From Biscogniauxia marginata (Eukaryota > Ascomycota > Sordariomycetes > Xylariales > Xylariaceae): a stretch of DNA of 64,000 nt. The position numbers and the translations under genes were made by a program. Position 1 is the first letter of the stretch; the number at the start of each line of letters is the position of its first letter. This document shows positions 1 to 12,120 of the stretch, piece after piece. Below the pieces are notes generated by a model. The model was not told the origin of the DNA, ran no database searches, and saw nothing but the letters and a program-made list of their open reading frames with translations. The stretch spans positions 310,001 to 374,000 of the forward strand of contig MU404062.1 of NCBI GenBank assembly GCA_022695795.1, given 5' to 3'.

Positions 1-3000
1 GACATTGGTGCTTGCCCCCCTGCCCCCGTAGTACGAGGGACTACTCCCGTTAGAGCGCCGATATGGTTACCAGCCTGATCAGTACGTCGTGAGCGTCTAT
101 ATAGGACTTCGATATTATGCAAATCATGATTGTGGCGGCGGTATTGACTGCTAAGTGTCAGGTGGTCTTCTTTACTCCTTCTGCTGCAGTAACAGATCAC
201 GCTACGCTAACAGCAACCCTATCAGGTCTCAACCAGCGTTAGATGGTGAACCTTGCTGATGGACTTGGGGGACTCTGTCCTGCACTGCAGACTGCGCGAA
301 AAGAACAGAAAAGAAAAGGAAAAGAGAGAGAGAGAAACACCATCGTGGAATTTGTGGTTAGTAACTACTGTCCTAGCCTATCATTTATTAATTTATAGCA
401 GGATATGCTTGTCAGAACGCTGCACAAACCTCCGCTAACGAAATAATGTGGGCGTTGGAAACAGGATTGCAGATCGCCGGTAAATGGGTTCCGAACTACG
501 ATACTTTTCCGTCCAGAAACATGACCTTAAGTGTAGTGGATACTGAGGACTTCTCCAGGATGGGTATATCGAGGAGTAACATCTCAGGAGGAAAGTAGGC
601 GTCTAGTCTGTGAAGGCAGTATTCCTGGGTAGAGAGGCTAAGCCGCCTTTTCGTGATGGATACCGGTAAAAGAAAGGAGGAGCTAGAACGGCACAAGGCC
701 AAGTTCCTAACTGGACCTTGGAGGTGGCGCGGGGTGATAAAAGACATTATGAGAGAAAGCTGGGCTTTGGATGTGAAAGCCTCTTGGCGGCAAGGCAGGC
801 TCAGTATGTGACTATGTATGTGGCATTGGCTGGTGGTAGGGTGGTACAGGGTGTTTATTTGCCTACGCCCTGGACAAGCTAGAGTCTTGAGAGGCCTTGG
901 AACCCTCTTTTAGGAGTGATAAAAAAAAAGAGCTACATTATTGCCTGTTTGTCGATCGCGACAAAAGCCTCAATCAGTGTACTTCTTACCCCGCCCCCCC
1001 CTTTCTTTTTGGGGTTCCTATGAAAAAGAGAACGGAGAGAAAAAAGTGCCTGGGATAGTATATTCTAGGGAGCCAGGTCCCTATTGCTACCTATTTTATG
1101 TTTCCCCTCGTGATCATTGTGGGATAATATCTATGGCGAGATATACGGATATATCTGTCTTCACAATCAAAGAATCATATTTCACATGCAAGACGTAAAA
1201 TATTGGCCCTTGTACGTAGGACATCATAGACAGCCTACCACGGCTGTGCTCATAGCCCATTTTCGGTGTCAGCCGGGGGATCTATTGGGGTACACAGCAG
1301 GCTTAATAATAGATCTACAAGGGGGGATGGGATACATCTTGAGTTATTCGTTAATGAATCAAGGTAAACGGAGTGGCTATTGGCTTTTGCAAGCTCTATA
1401 TTTGGGCTTCCGTTCTGCTCTCTAGCTCGCTAATCTCGGTGAACTATCCCGGAAACCTCAACAGCTGAGGTTTTACAACGGAAAGAAAGGAGGTCTATTA
1501 GGTATTGTTAATTTTGTACAAGATCCTTTCCAAGCAGAGAAAGAAAGGTGTTTCAAGGCTTAGTTCATGTGTATAGTAGCCAGGTAATTAGGTAGGTATA
1601 CGAACTTGGCTTAATTAGGTGGTTCATACAGTTAGGTAACGGTACTGGCTTGAATCTCCGACATCATGTAGCTATGCAGGTCGGCTTTAATCGGGTGTTA
1701 TTGGAGGGTAAGGATTCGGGGTTGTAAGAGGTATCATTGGTCAATATAAATATATGTAAATATATTTGAACTGCATGAGGGGTAGTTAGGAACCTCGGCA
1801 GTATCCCGCGACAAACCATGAGGAAAGATTCTTGATAGCTTGATATCTTTTTTCTGAACCAGGTGTCAAGGGGGTAGCTGTCAGGTATAGGTACAAGGCA
1901 TCCCATAGCCGTCTTGTATATAATGGACAGATCCTCCTACACCTTCAGATAGCTCTTCACCTAATTAAGCAACCTCATAACCTTGTATTTCAACACTTTT
2001 TTGCGACTCCACAAACCCCAATCTCGCAACTATTTGCCTTGTCTAAAAATACAAGACCAATCATATAAGGGGTTCGTTAAAGGTATGCATAACGAGGTGT
2101 GCCTCTTTGCCTGACATTATCGACTTCATGTGGCCCTTGCATTGTATGTTAGGAGAAGTGAATGAAGGGGGCTTTTCTAGTCTCGTTGTAGGCTGAGTTG
2201 TCATTATACTCGAGATTATAGCTGGAGCTTATTTCTGGTTGAAACGTGCTAGTATAGCGTTTGTCTCGCTGTAGACCCTCGCCTGACGAGATGCTTCGAC
2301 GTTGGCAGGACTAGAGGCCGATACTATTGGCGTGCTGTATAGGCCCTGATTGAATATTGATAGCCGGTAGCTCTGAAGGCTCTGGTCATCTGTGCGATGA
2401 GCCGTAGGAGGGTTTGTCGTGTAATGATGCTGCGATTTCTGAGGCACTTGGCTGTATAAAGTGTGGACATTGGTAAGCTTGTCGTTGAAAATTATATAGT
2501 TACTTCTGGAAGTATACATTGTAGGAAACACGTACCCGTTATACATTGCGTTGGTTGAGTAGGTGCTCATGTTGGTGGGCTATGATAGACTAAAGACTGG
2601 CCAAATTGCAAAGGAAGTACGATAATTTCGACACATGGGGTGTTCGCCTGTAATTTAATGGCTATGTAGTTATAAGGAGAGAACTGGTAAACACATAGCT
2701 CTAAGATATGGATGAGATAGAGGAAGATATACGATATTTATTGTGATGAATCCAGAGCAGTTAGTCCTAGATTATTTCATACCACCAAGGGTTCTTAGCT
2801 GTAGCAACTTGCTCATAATTGAGCCGCAAGGAGGGCATGACTGAATCGGCGCGATTACTCATTAATCTCATACGAGAACACTGAAAATTAATGCTCAACA
2901 GATAGGTCCCCTCCAATCGGATGCTGAGCAAGTCCTAGTTGCGCATGTTTTTAGACTAGGAAGCTATCTTGACGAAATATGATGAATGTAGAGTAGTAAA

Positions 3001-3881
3001 CTTATTAAAGGACTGACTGGAACGTCTAGAATACGTATTAATCTAATGGATTAGTTATAGTTACAAACATAATTATAGACTGGTACGGTTGTGAGCCCTA
3101 CGTCTGACGTTACTCGAAGAGGCCTCTAGTAAATCGCCGTCCACATACGATAGGTTCAGAAAGGCCCCCCAATGCGGAATATATTACACAAAAACCAACC
3201 ATACTAATTAGTTTCGTAAAGCATACAAAGAAAGAAATTTCCTAACTCCTTGGTAGATAGCTGGCTTGATCAAGGGATCCGAATTTCAAAGACGGTAGAT
3301 GCAATATTAAAGCAGAATGCGCACCGGAATAGAAGTGGCATAGAATAATGTAGAGAAATTGTCTTTGGCGATATATGAAATATTAATGATATTACAAGCC
3401 AATCTATTAAAGAGATATTATATGTTCTGGTCAAGAGACAAATTCTATCTTAAGTCATAACCCTTACAACCCATAGAGCTTACACAGATTTCCTGTTCAA
3501 GAAGCGAACGCCCTTCAATGAAGTAGATCGAGGGTTAAGGCTTGCATTCGGAATTCCCTAATCCATCATAACTTTCTGAATCAATTGACTCGACATGAGG
3601 GGGAATAGCATCAGGATCTGGGTAGAGATACCTCTGTTCCCCGAGTCGCACTTGCGGACCATGGTATGACTAGAGCTTCAATAATAACAAGGTGTTAATC
3701 CCTCGATAATCTTTGATGGTTGCGCCTGTATTGTCACTTGAACGATGTCGGACATAGTGAGAACCTCCGGGCCCCGATAGCCATGACTGTGGTCGAATAT
3801 ACACTAATATTCGTAAGAGCACTTGTATAGGCCGTAAGAAACGTACCCATGACCGGTTGGCAACCGTATCTAATGGATGGT

Positions 3882-4350
3882 TTACGTCTCAGCCAAATGC
3901 CTTAAAGAGGCATATTCCACCGGGTGATCGGATATATCGAAACCCCTAGGCAACAGTCCACCAGTTGACCAAGGCGGGCACAAGTCTAGATAGGATTCGA
4001 GGACGACGCATGTGACTAATGGCGAGCCGGTGACTAGCAAATCGCTGCATGATTTCATCGCCATACCATTGTTGCACAGCTCTCCTCGACGCCCGGTTTA
4101 ATAGGGGTAGGTCTCGTATAGTTCGGTGAAAATGTCGATCGGGGTCGGTGTCCAGCTTCTGCCAACCCACCAAGGCCACGTAATCGAAAAGTTTCTTGGG
4201 AATAACTCCCACGGTGATATCACAAAAGCGGTGTGACGCAGTATCGATGCAAGGCTCGCATGATTCGTATGCAGTCCGCCTCACTTCTCTAGATCGCCGA
4301 TGGTGTTCCCTCACTCTGACATAGCCTAGAATATATCCCTCACTCTTGGA
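3882..4350 (-). pseudogene. Possible gene relic, unknown function
   Basis: On the minus strand about 140 codons remain open across 3946-4380, and an overlapping frame at 3882-4064 ends in a plausible C terminus. A third frame is open just upstream (roughly 4390-4500). Local GC is higher than in the flanks, as in coding DNA. The pieces sit in different frames and I could not link them with convincing introns, so a frameshifted or decayed gene is the simplest reading. No domain was recognised, and it could be chance open frame. Confidence 0.2.
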
Positions 4351-6620
4351 AACCCCGATGATCCAGAGTAGGTAGGCTGGGGCACCTTCGTTGCGGCGGC
4401 TACCATCACTCCCTCAGGGGGGCAAAGCCTTATCAGGAAGTGGTGATATAAGACAAAGTCGGGCTTGTCTTCGGTAACGAGATTTCGCCGGCTCCGGTGG
4501 AATAGTCATGGTCACGTGGTGTAGTTTCATCCGTAAGCCTGAAGGTTTGGAGTAGTTAGTTTAGGATTGGATGCTATCTAATAATAATCGTCGGATAACC
4601 GTGGTCCATGACAAGACTGGATAGAAAGAGTTGGTATGGTTATGGTCACTTGACAAACCGAGACAACTGAGTGGCTGAAGAAGCAACAGAATTGAAATAA
4701 GAAAATAATAATGGAAATAGCATTAAAAAGAGGAAGACTTGGGGGAGCTCTAGACTGTACTCGGATCCGTGAGAGTGGTAGGTAGAGGCCAACCTGGAGA
4801 TAAAACACCAGAGGTTGACAATAGTATAAGAAAGGGAGCTTTATGAAGAACAAAGGTTCTAACAGAGAAGAAATAGAATATAAGATGAAGCCGATGGATT
4901 TCTTTGAAGCAGCATTGACTTAATAATAGAGAGGAAAGTAAGTTAGCCAACCTTTTACTTCGGAGGTGCAGGTTGCTAGCTTCTTATATTCGTTACGCTC
5001 TCAGAACCAGGTCCGTAAGGCACTCACTATCATGTTCCCAAATGTGAATGCCAGAGGGAGATATTCCTCGTAGATATATAGGGCATATCGAGAAGTCCGC
5101 TCAAACATTCGGATGTGAGCTGTAAAAGCCTTAACGTGTTGTTATTGGAAGTTTTTGCTAGTGTCAACCGAGGTCCTAGTGAATCCTTGCTGACGAAGCC
5201 ATCAACTGCATGAGATCTAAGTTCCAGCCAATCAGAAACATCCCGACCCTTCTCGAAACCTGTAGTTTTCCAATATATTTCCCTATAAAGATGCTAGGGT
5301 AGTGTCGACATGCAGTAGATCCACCGTAACGCCGATAATTTTGGGGGTCAATGGGGGCCAAGTAGCGGTTCTCACCTGCTGTGTGACCCTCGCAACTCTT
5401 TCTATTGGAACCAAACGGGTTTAAAGACGCATGCGTGCATTAGAGAAGTCTAAAAGTGTTGACCGAGGTTGGGGGCCGTTTATATGGAAATGTGCATTTG
5501 AAACCGCACGGAGCCCATTAAGATGCCTATATCCGCATAAATAAATGGGTGTAGGTTGCCCTAATGTCCACGTCCGAACTCGCCCAGTGTATACGAGCTG
5601 AAATAGTCCTATTAGATACAGTCTGAGACATCCCACGTTGCTGCAGTTACTACGTCCATTCCGTTGTAAGCTCGTGTATTGGCCGTTAAACTTGTATTCG
5701 GTTGTACTATATGGCTGTTTCGACTGCCTTAGGTTAGACAGCGAGACTTATTCCAGCAAGGTATCATGCTTGTGTTTGGCAATATTATACGTGCCCACGT
5801 TTTGGAAATGTCCTAGACGCGCAGATCAGCGGCAGGACTAGCTGCTCGTCAAGTTGGATCGACCCAATGAGACTAATCTAGATGCTTGCTAGCCGACTTT
5901 GCTGATCAAGCCTATAACAGCCGTATTACCGTATTGTACCTCTTCTTTGATGAAGAAGTCTACATGGAGTGGCGGGAGGAAGTGCAAATGTCTCTTATAA
6001 TCGTCATCTGGTCATACATATGACATTTTATTCGTGCGTGCACCAGGCTTTTAACCTTATTATCCTGTATCATATCATACCAGACACAGATCACATTATC
6101 GATGCATAGCCCCAGTATATCATGCCGTATCCCGTCATGGGCTGTCCTATCTCGATTCTGATCCATGTGAGGGTCATATAAAATACCTCTCGAAATACGA
6201 ACAAGTTTTAGGTGCCATGTCTCTTTTTGAATGCGCTCTATCTCTATTCGACTCAGCCAGCGATTTCGTGTGTTTTGCGGCAAGGAAACCACGTTATAAG
6301 GCATTCATTCGTAATCCCAGCTCATTTTCGGATTCCGATGTGGGTACGGTTCCCGCTATTAGGTCCTATATGGCCTCCTATTCGTGTCTCTGAGCTAATC
6401 TCATGCCTTCGTCGTGTCTCGATAGCACCCCATTTGGACAGTTTCGCACCAAAGTATAAAGGATACGCCCTTGGTAGTACATTGTATGCGTAGAACTTGT
6501 GCTTGATTCGTAAATCCCAACACCACTAGTAAGTCAGGAGGCGGTCTCTATGATTAACAGGTTAGTTGTTCAACTATAGATATTTACTTTAGATTAATAA
6601 AATTGCCAAAGCCTACAGTA

Positions 6621-6719
6621 GGTCGTCAGATGGCCCCAGACACTGTTGAGATACGGGGCCATACGACCCCTGGTCTACTATATATATATAGAGAGAGACA
6701 GGCTTCGCCTATCTGTCTC
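6621..6719. other. Two hairpins 3' of the H+-ATPase gene
   Basis: Hairpin 1 (6621-6668) pairs GGTCGT with ACGACC and ATGGCCCC with GGGGCCAT around a 17-nt loop, with a 3-nt bulge on one side. Hairpin 2 (6695-6719) pairs GAGACAGGC with GCC plus CTGTCTC around a TTC loop, with a small bulge. Both lie 180-275 bp beyond the stop codon of the minus-strand H+-ATPase gene, so they would fall in its 3' UTR or just past its end. Confidence 0.45.
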
Positions 6720-6895
6720 ATAGACTCACGTTGAACACACTTGAACCTATCCTCATATCTTCGTCTCATCTCAACAATAGAAATATCCCCAATCTTGACT
6801 AGAAACTAACGAATTAATAGTGTTTTCAATGTGATCCGTTGTTTACGACATTTCCCCCTTTCCTTGAGTAAATTTAGCGTTCATCCGATTCACTC

Positions 6896-9800
6896 TTAAA
6901 GGTCCTCTTCCTCAGCAGCCGACTTTTCGACAACGAAATACTTGTCATGGCCGGTCTTGGGATCTGGTTCGTGCTCGACTAGATTTGGAATCAGTATATT
7001 TCTTCTAATGTATGGTCAGATTATTTCCCCCGAAGATGACTTACTGGCAAGCTTGTTGATATGACCGATGATGTTCTCGATTTGAGTGTCCTTCTTGTTG
7101 CGATTCTGACGTCCTAGGTCGTTGACCCACTGGAAGCTATTGAGAGCCAGGTACACGATAGCGACGAAGACGATTACTCCAAATGAGTACAGCCAAATAA
7201 CCACCACCGTCACAATGTCCGTCCAGCCGTTGCTGGAATCGTTGAATTGGTCGTGCGGTGTCGTTTGCATCACACCACCGCCACTACCTGACAGCCAACC
7301 AAATAGACAGAACAGGGTTGCGATAATATCGACGCCAAGTATAGCACCCACAAGCTGCCATGAAGGCCACGTTTGTCCGCCGCGTGTGACAAATATCAAC
7401 CAATTCTCTGTCAATGCCACTTCGAGAAATAGCACTTCTTGAATAGAGCCGAAATTCTGAATTATACCACCGTTCTCTAAGAATAGCGTGCCTCGGATGA
7501 TCCAGGTGCCCGCCGCAAGTAGAGCACCGAGGATGACGCTAATTACCCATATCTTCTTCAACTGCCATTCCACCGGACGAGGCTCCACATGAGCATTGTC
7601 GTAAGCAACTGCGACTGTAGCTAAGTCGGCAAATAGTGCGATGAAGACGATTAAGTCTGGTCGAATAGTTTCATTAATGATGACCATTGATGTGGTCAGG
7701 TATATCTCGAGATGCAGACACAAAGCAATACGATACTGTACATAGGCCTTCATCCGTTGGAAAATCTACTCATAGTTAGCAGAGAAGTTGAAACCATCTA
7801 AGACTGACGCCAGAGGTCTTCGGGGTTGGGACTCCTGGCTTAACCACCAAGCCGGAAAACATACCTGACGAGAAGTCTTGATGGATAGAATAATGGTACT
7901 AAGACCTGGTGCTAGGAACACTATGTCTGCCGCTGCTTGAGCGGCTTCGGATGCACCTTCAACAGCAATTCCACAGTCGGCCTTCTTCAGAGACGGCGCA
8001 TCGTTTACACCTGCAATAGAGAGTCAGCACCCATCTAAAGTGATGGCCGAGTTACGTGAACTCCTCGGCGAATGAGCGCGAGAGCCTTACCATCACCCGT
8101 CATTGCCGTCAACGAGCCACGCTGTTGCAACATCTCGACGACCTGGTACTTGTGCTCGGGGAACACCTCGGCAAATCCATCAGCACGCTGTACGAGATCA
8201 TGCTGGACGGTGCCAGTCAAGCCGCTATGAATCAGCCTCTCGGAGTTATACACTTTCGTGCCGAGGCCCAGCATTTTACACGTTTCCTTCGCTATCGCAA
8301 TCGCGTCACCCGTCAGCATCTTGACGGGAACTCCGAGGTGTGCGGCCTCGACGATCGTTTGGGCGGTATCTTCGCGCGGCGGGTCGAACATGGACAGTAG
8401 GCCTAGCAGGACCCAGTCCTCGTTGTTCTTCTTATATGCCACGCCGAGGGAGCGGAATCCCCGCTGGGCGAATTCTCTGGTTTTCGAATTATATAGGCGG
8501 CGGACCTCCTCGCTGACCTCTGTGAGGGCTAGAATTGCCTTCGGCGCCCCTTTTGCGCATATATATTTGTCGTTGCCCAAACGGCACTCGCTGGTAATGC
8601 GCTTCGAGACTGGGTCGAAAGGCGTGAACTTGTCCGTTTTCCAGCCTTGACGTAGGATCTCCCGTGCCTTTGGGTAGCGCTTGAGCGTTGTTACCGTGAC
8701 CTTGTCTATCGGATCAAGCGAGGCGATGTTGTGGGAGCTTGCCAACGCTGCGACTGCCATCATCCAGTTCACGTCCTGGCCTTCGGCCACGAATGGCTCC
8801 CGAATGCTCAGCTTGTTAGCCGTAAGGGTGCCCGTTTTGTCAGAACAGAGAACATTTACGCCCTGAAAATCGCCTAGTTAGCCCAAGTTCTCCTGGTGGC
8901 TTGCCACAACTGCTTACCGCTAGGGATTCAATGGCCGTCAACTTTTGTACGATAGCTTTCTGCTTCGCCAAATACGCAGCCCCTACCGCCAGTGTTGTCG
9001 TCGTCACCACGGGGAGACCAACAGGGACGCCGATGATAAGTAGCACCAACGTATAATGGAGCAAGTTCTGGACGTTTGGCTCGGCGATCCGAAGGTGGTG
9101 AAAGAAGCCTCCAATCCATGCGACGAGGATCCAAAACATGACGAGCACCAGCAATGATGTCCCGATGCTGTTCATCACCGCTTTGAAGTGGCCCTGGTCC
9201 TTGGCGCCTTGGACTAGGGACGCAGTGCGTCCTACAAAGGAGAATTTGGCCGACGTGTTCATAATAGCGTAGGCTTTCCCACGCTTACAACCGGTGGTGT
9301 AGTACAACACGTCGCCCATATACTTGTCTACTGCAAGCGACTCGCCGGTAATGGCAGATTGGTCACACGCCACGAGAGGTTCGCCGACATGAACGGACTC
9401 ATCATCATCAACGTCGTCACTTCCACCGTTGTCCCCAGAGTCCTGTGTCCCGGCACTAGTGCCGCCCTTCTGCTTTTCATTTTTGCCAGCACCGTCGCCT
9501 CCGCCTTCTTCGGTGCTAAATTTATCCTCATTTCTCAGTTCTTTGTACTTCTCATAGTCTTGTGGCCGATTATAATCGCAAATAAGTCGGCAATCTCCAG
9601 GGACGGTCTGGCCCTCTTGGATAATAACCTGCGCATAGTGAGCTTAACCCTTAAACAGCCCAGGACTTGGCAGGGAACGAGGGAACGGCTTACGATATCA
9701 CCTGGCACCAACTCCCTAGCGAGGATTTGCTGCTCTTTCCCATCCCGCACTACGGTCGCCCTCATGGCTATGTCGCCTTTCAAGCTTGCTACGACGTCCG

Positions 9801-10523
9801 CCGCTTGTTTCTCCTGGTAGAACCCGACGAAAGCGTTCAGGGCAAGTATACCCAAGATAACTCCGAAATCAATCCAATCCCCCAGGCCTACAGCAAGCAA
9901 AGCAGCAAGCTCCATAACTAAGTAAATCGTCATCAGTATTGTTTATAAAGAGATAAGTCTTCTCATCACATCATTAGTCGATACAACTAGAATGAAAACT
10001 CACCATATAGAATTGGGCCCGTGAAATACCCGAGCACCTTGGCGATCATGTTTTCTTTCTCAGCCGTAAGTTCATTCCAGCCGAATTGTCTCCGGCGCTC
10101 TTCTACATCAGAACTAGCGACGCCGTTTTTGATGTCTGTTTCCAGCCATGCCTCTGCCGGTTTTCCTTGATCGACTGGCTGTGCCTCGACATCCAGCTTG
10201 CCCTCTCTGGATTTCCAGAACTGCCACCATTTTCGCTTCTTGCGTTCTCTCGAAACGCTCGCGAGGCTAGCGCGGCGCTCTACGTCGAAATCGGTAATGT
10301 AGCGGTCAAGTGCGGCAAACTCATCCAGATCAGAAGACCTAGTTGGCTCCTTGAGACGGTAGTCTCCGAACTTGATATGTTCCCCGCTACCGCCGCTTCC
10401 ACTGGATTCCTTTCCTTCATTCGGCGCCTCATTTGGTGGCGGTTCGTTCGAACTATTGGCGCCGTTGGCCTCGACATCATCTTCAGCAACGTTTTGCGAC
10501 CTGTGCTGGGTAAGGAAACTCAT
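6896..10523 (-). CDS. Plasma-membrane P-type H+-ATPase (class-2 fungal PMA)
   Basis: P3A-type ATPase that pumps protons out of the cell at the cost of ATP. By eye it has seven exons: 10523-10004, 9917-9694, 9628-8918, 8862-8091, 8010-7865, 7765-7045 and 6978-6896. All junctions are in phase and give 1058 residues. The ATG at 10521-10523 is preferred to an in-frame GTG two codons upstream. Visible motifs are TGES near residues 342-345, the phosphorylation motif CSDKTGTLT (Asp about 493), KGAP, MLTGDA, and [15 protein letters not shown], which intron 4 splits after GDG. About ten membrane segments are expected. Like the second fungal PMA family, it has a long hydrophilic N terminus and an acidic Gly/Asp-rich insert (about 270-330) before TGES. 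All catalytic motifs are intact, so the gene looks functional. It sits about 1.1 kb from a dead retrotransposon. Confidence 0.93.
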
Positions 10524-11594
10524 GGTCACAACTCTATGCCTCCCAAGAGGCTTCCTTAGAGTATTGAAAGCAACTTCTGGAGATAATACGGACGGCGTTC
10601 AAACCCCCTCAAAGCTTCCTCTCCGTTTAGGCAACTCGGCGAGAGCTAAGCAAAGATCGGAGCATCAAGTATATCTACTGACGAGTCCTATGACGCAGCT
10701 GTCTTACATTCACTAGCTTTGGCCGAGGGCATGCTTTTCCTCAAGCCACGTAGATTTCCAGGGCCAGGTTCTAATTAATCTCCCAGCAGAGTGCTCGGAA
10801 GGTCATGAGAGGAACTTAACGCATTATCCGGAGTATCAAAATTATGCCTTCTTTCTTCATCCCGACTAAGTTTGTATTATGGTTACGCCACATAAGTCTC
10901 CTCGAAGTAGGTATGTCTACAGTTATCTGAACAAGGGCACTACTCTCACATCGATATCGTAGTGGTGTCGAGGGTCACATCGCTACTGGTAGAATACCCC
11001 CATAGTACCATGGCCATGCATTCCGATTATCCCCGCCTCTGGAATTGAGTTAGGAGCATCCCTAGCATCCCTTTTGGCACTGCCAATTAGAATTTCTGAC
11101 CGAGGAGGTCAGCACGATCCCCCGCACGCGAAAGGTCGAGCGAAATCAACGCCGAAATGCCGATATGCCGTCACCGTCGGCCTCTTCGTTAGCGCGAACT
11201 CTTACGTAGGTTCGACGCCATATTTCTCGTATCATCACCGGCTGGCCCGGAATGGTGCTAGAGTACCTGTTATTTAATGGATTGATCAAGCACAGCTATT
11301 CGATTAGGTCCGGGATATGCCTATTGGTTAATGCTATCTTGCAACCTCTAGAGTAATAGTGAGGAAAGAGCTTGACAGGATCTATGTCATTTCTTCACCA
11401 TTTCAGTTTCTAATATCGCTAGATTTAATGTTAATACCTGATGAACTTGATGTTCGTATTTGATATCCATTTTATTACTCATATAAAGCTTATTTTCCAT
11501 TTATCTCGAGTAGACATACAATCAGATACACTATTACACTAGGTAAGCTAAGATTGATCCGGAATGGACTCTAGTCTCCAGAGCCCTGTGCCTT
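10524..11594. other. H+-ATPase upstream region, no gene seen
   Basis: This is the 5' flank of the minus-strand H+-ATPase gene, ending at the target-site duplication of the retrotransposon. No supported open frame or RNA gene was seen. The ATPase promoter should lie here; I could not pick out a convincing TATA box. Confidence 0.5.
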
Positions 11595-11599
11595 AGGTA
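11595..11599 (+). repeat. Left target-site duplication (AGGTA)
   Basis: AGGTA directly precedes the TGTTAC start of the left LTR. The identical AGGTA follows the right LTR at 19109-19113. A 5-bp duplication is what Ty3/gypsy integrases leave. Confidence 0.9.
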
Positions 11600-12013
11600 T
11601 GTTACGGATCTCGTGTTCCCCCCCCTCTGCGTGCAGGTCACGTGAGCAAAATATGAATCAGTGAATTATGGGTGGATAAGAGTCGATTCATTGATTCAAA
11701 GTGAATTAGTGAATCATGGGTAGATAAGAAGCGATTCATTGATTTAACGAGTTTATGTGAAGGAAGAACGAGTATAAGTAAATTGGGGTTTTCTTATATA
11801 TTTAGTTATTTATTCTCGTTTTTTAGCTATTAATTTAAGATTATAGTTACTCTTTAATACTATAGTGAGAGTACTTTAAAACCTCTTTAACGAATATAAT
11901 ATTGTAAATCCTTAAATTAATTTTAATTTATTGTTATTTTTAAATTAAGAAAACCTAGTACGTATTTACTTGTGAAGTTAGTTAACTAGGAATATATAGG
12001 GAGGTTCGTTACA
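11600..12013 (+). repeat. 5' LTR
   Basis: 414 bp, beginning TGTTACG and ending GTTACA, the same length as the 3' LTR. The copies differ essentially only by C/T and G/A transitions. The left half keeps most G and C, while the right half is heavily converted to T and A. An 8-bp palindrome TCACGTGA (11638-11645) and a tandem repeat lie in the presumed U3 part. Confidence 0.93.
11655..11747 (+). repeat. Tandem 45-bp repeat in the LTR U3
   Basis: Two diverged direct copies at 11655-11699 and 11703-11747 (period 48), each containing GATAAG and ending GATTCATTGATT. The 3' LTR carries the same duplication in more mutated form. Tandem U3 repeats often act as enhancers in LTR elements; that role is inferred. 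Confidence 0.7.
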
Positions 12014-12120
12014 TTTTGATAGCTCCTTGATTAGTGCTTAATATTGGTTTAGGAGGAGGGACTTTTAATCGAAATAGTTTTAGGATAAGTATACCCCTTA
12101 AAACCAGAGGGTAACAAGAA

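Larger units (their letters stand above)
1..6895. other. Gene-poor left arm
   Basis: I find no convincing gene here. Open frames are short, lack recognisable domains and cannot be joined into a longer protein with good splice sites. Composition is mixed, with GC-richer stretches around 3.6-4.5 kb (see the separate relic entry) and AT-richer stretches around 2.6-3.4 kb. Two strong hairpins lie at 6621-6719, downstream of the H+-ATPase gene. The stretch may contain old decayed repeats, but no LTR or terminal inverted repeat was identified. Confidence 0.5.

Noticed and set aside
8056..8400. Plus-strand open frames across the H+-ATPase gene
   Set aside because: They are shadows of the ATPase exons on the other strand, with no family features.
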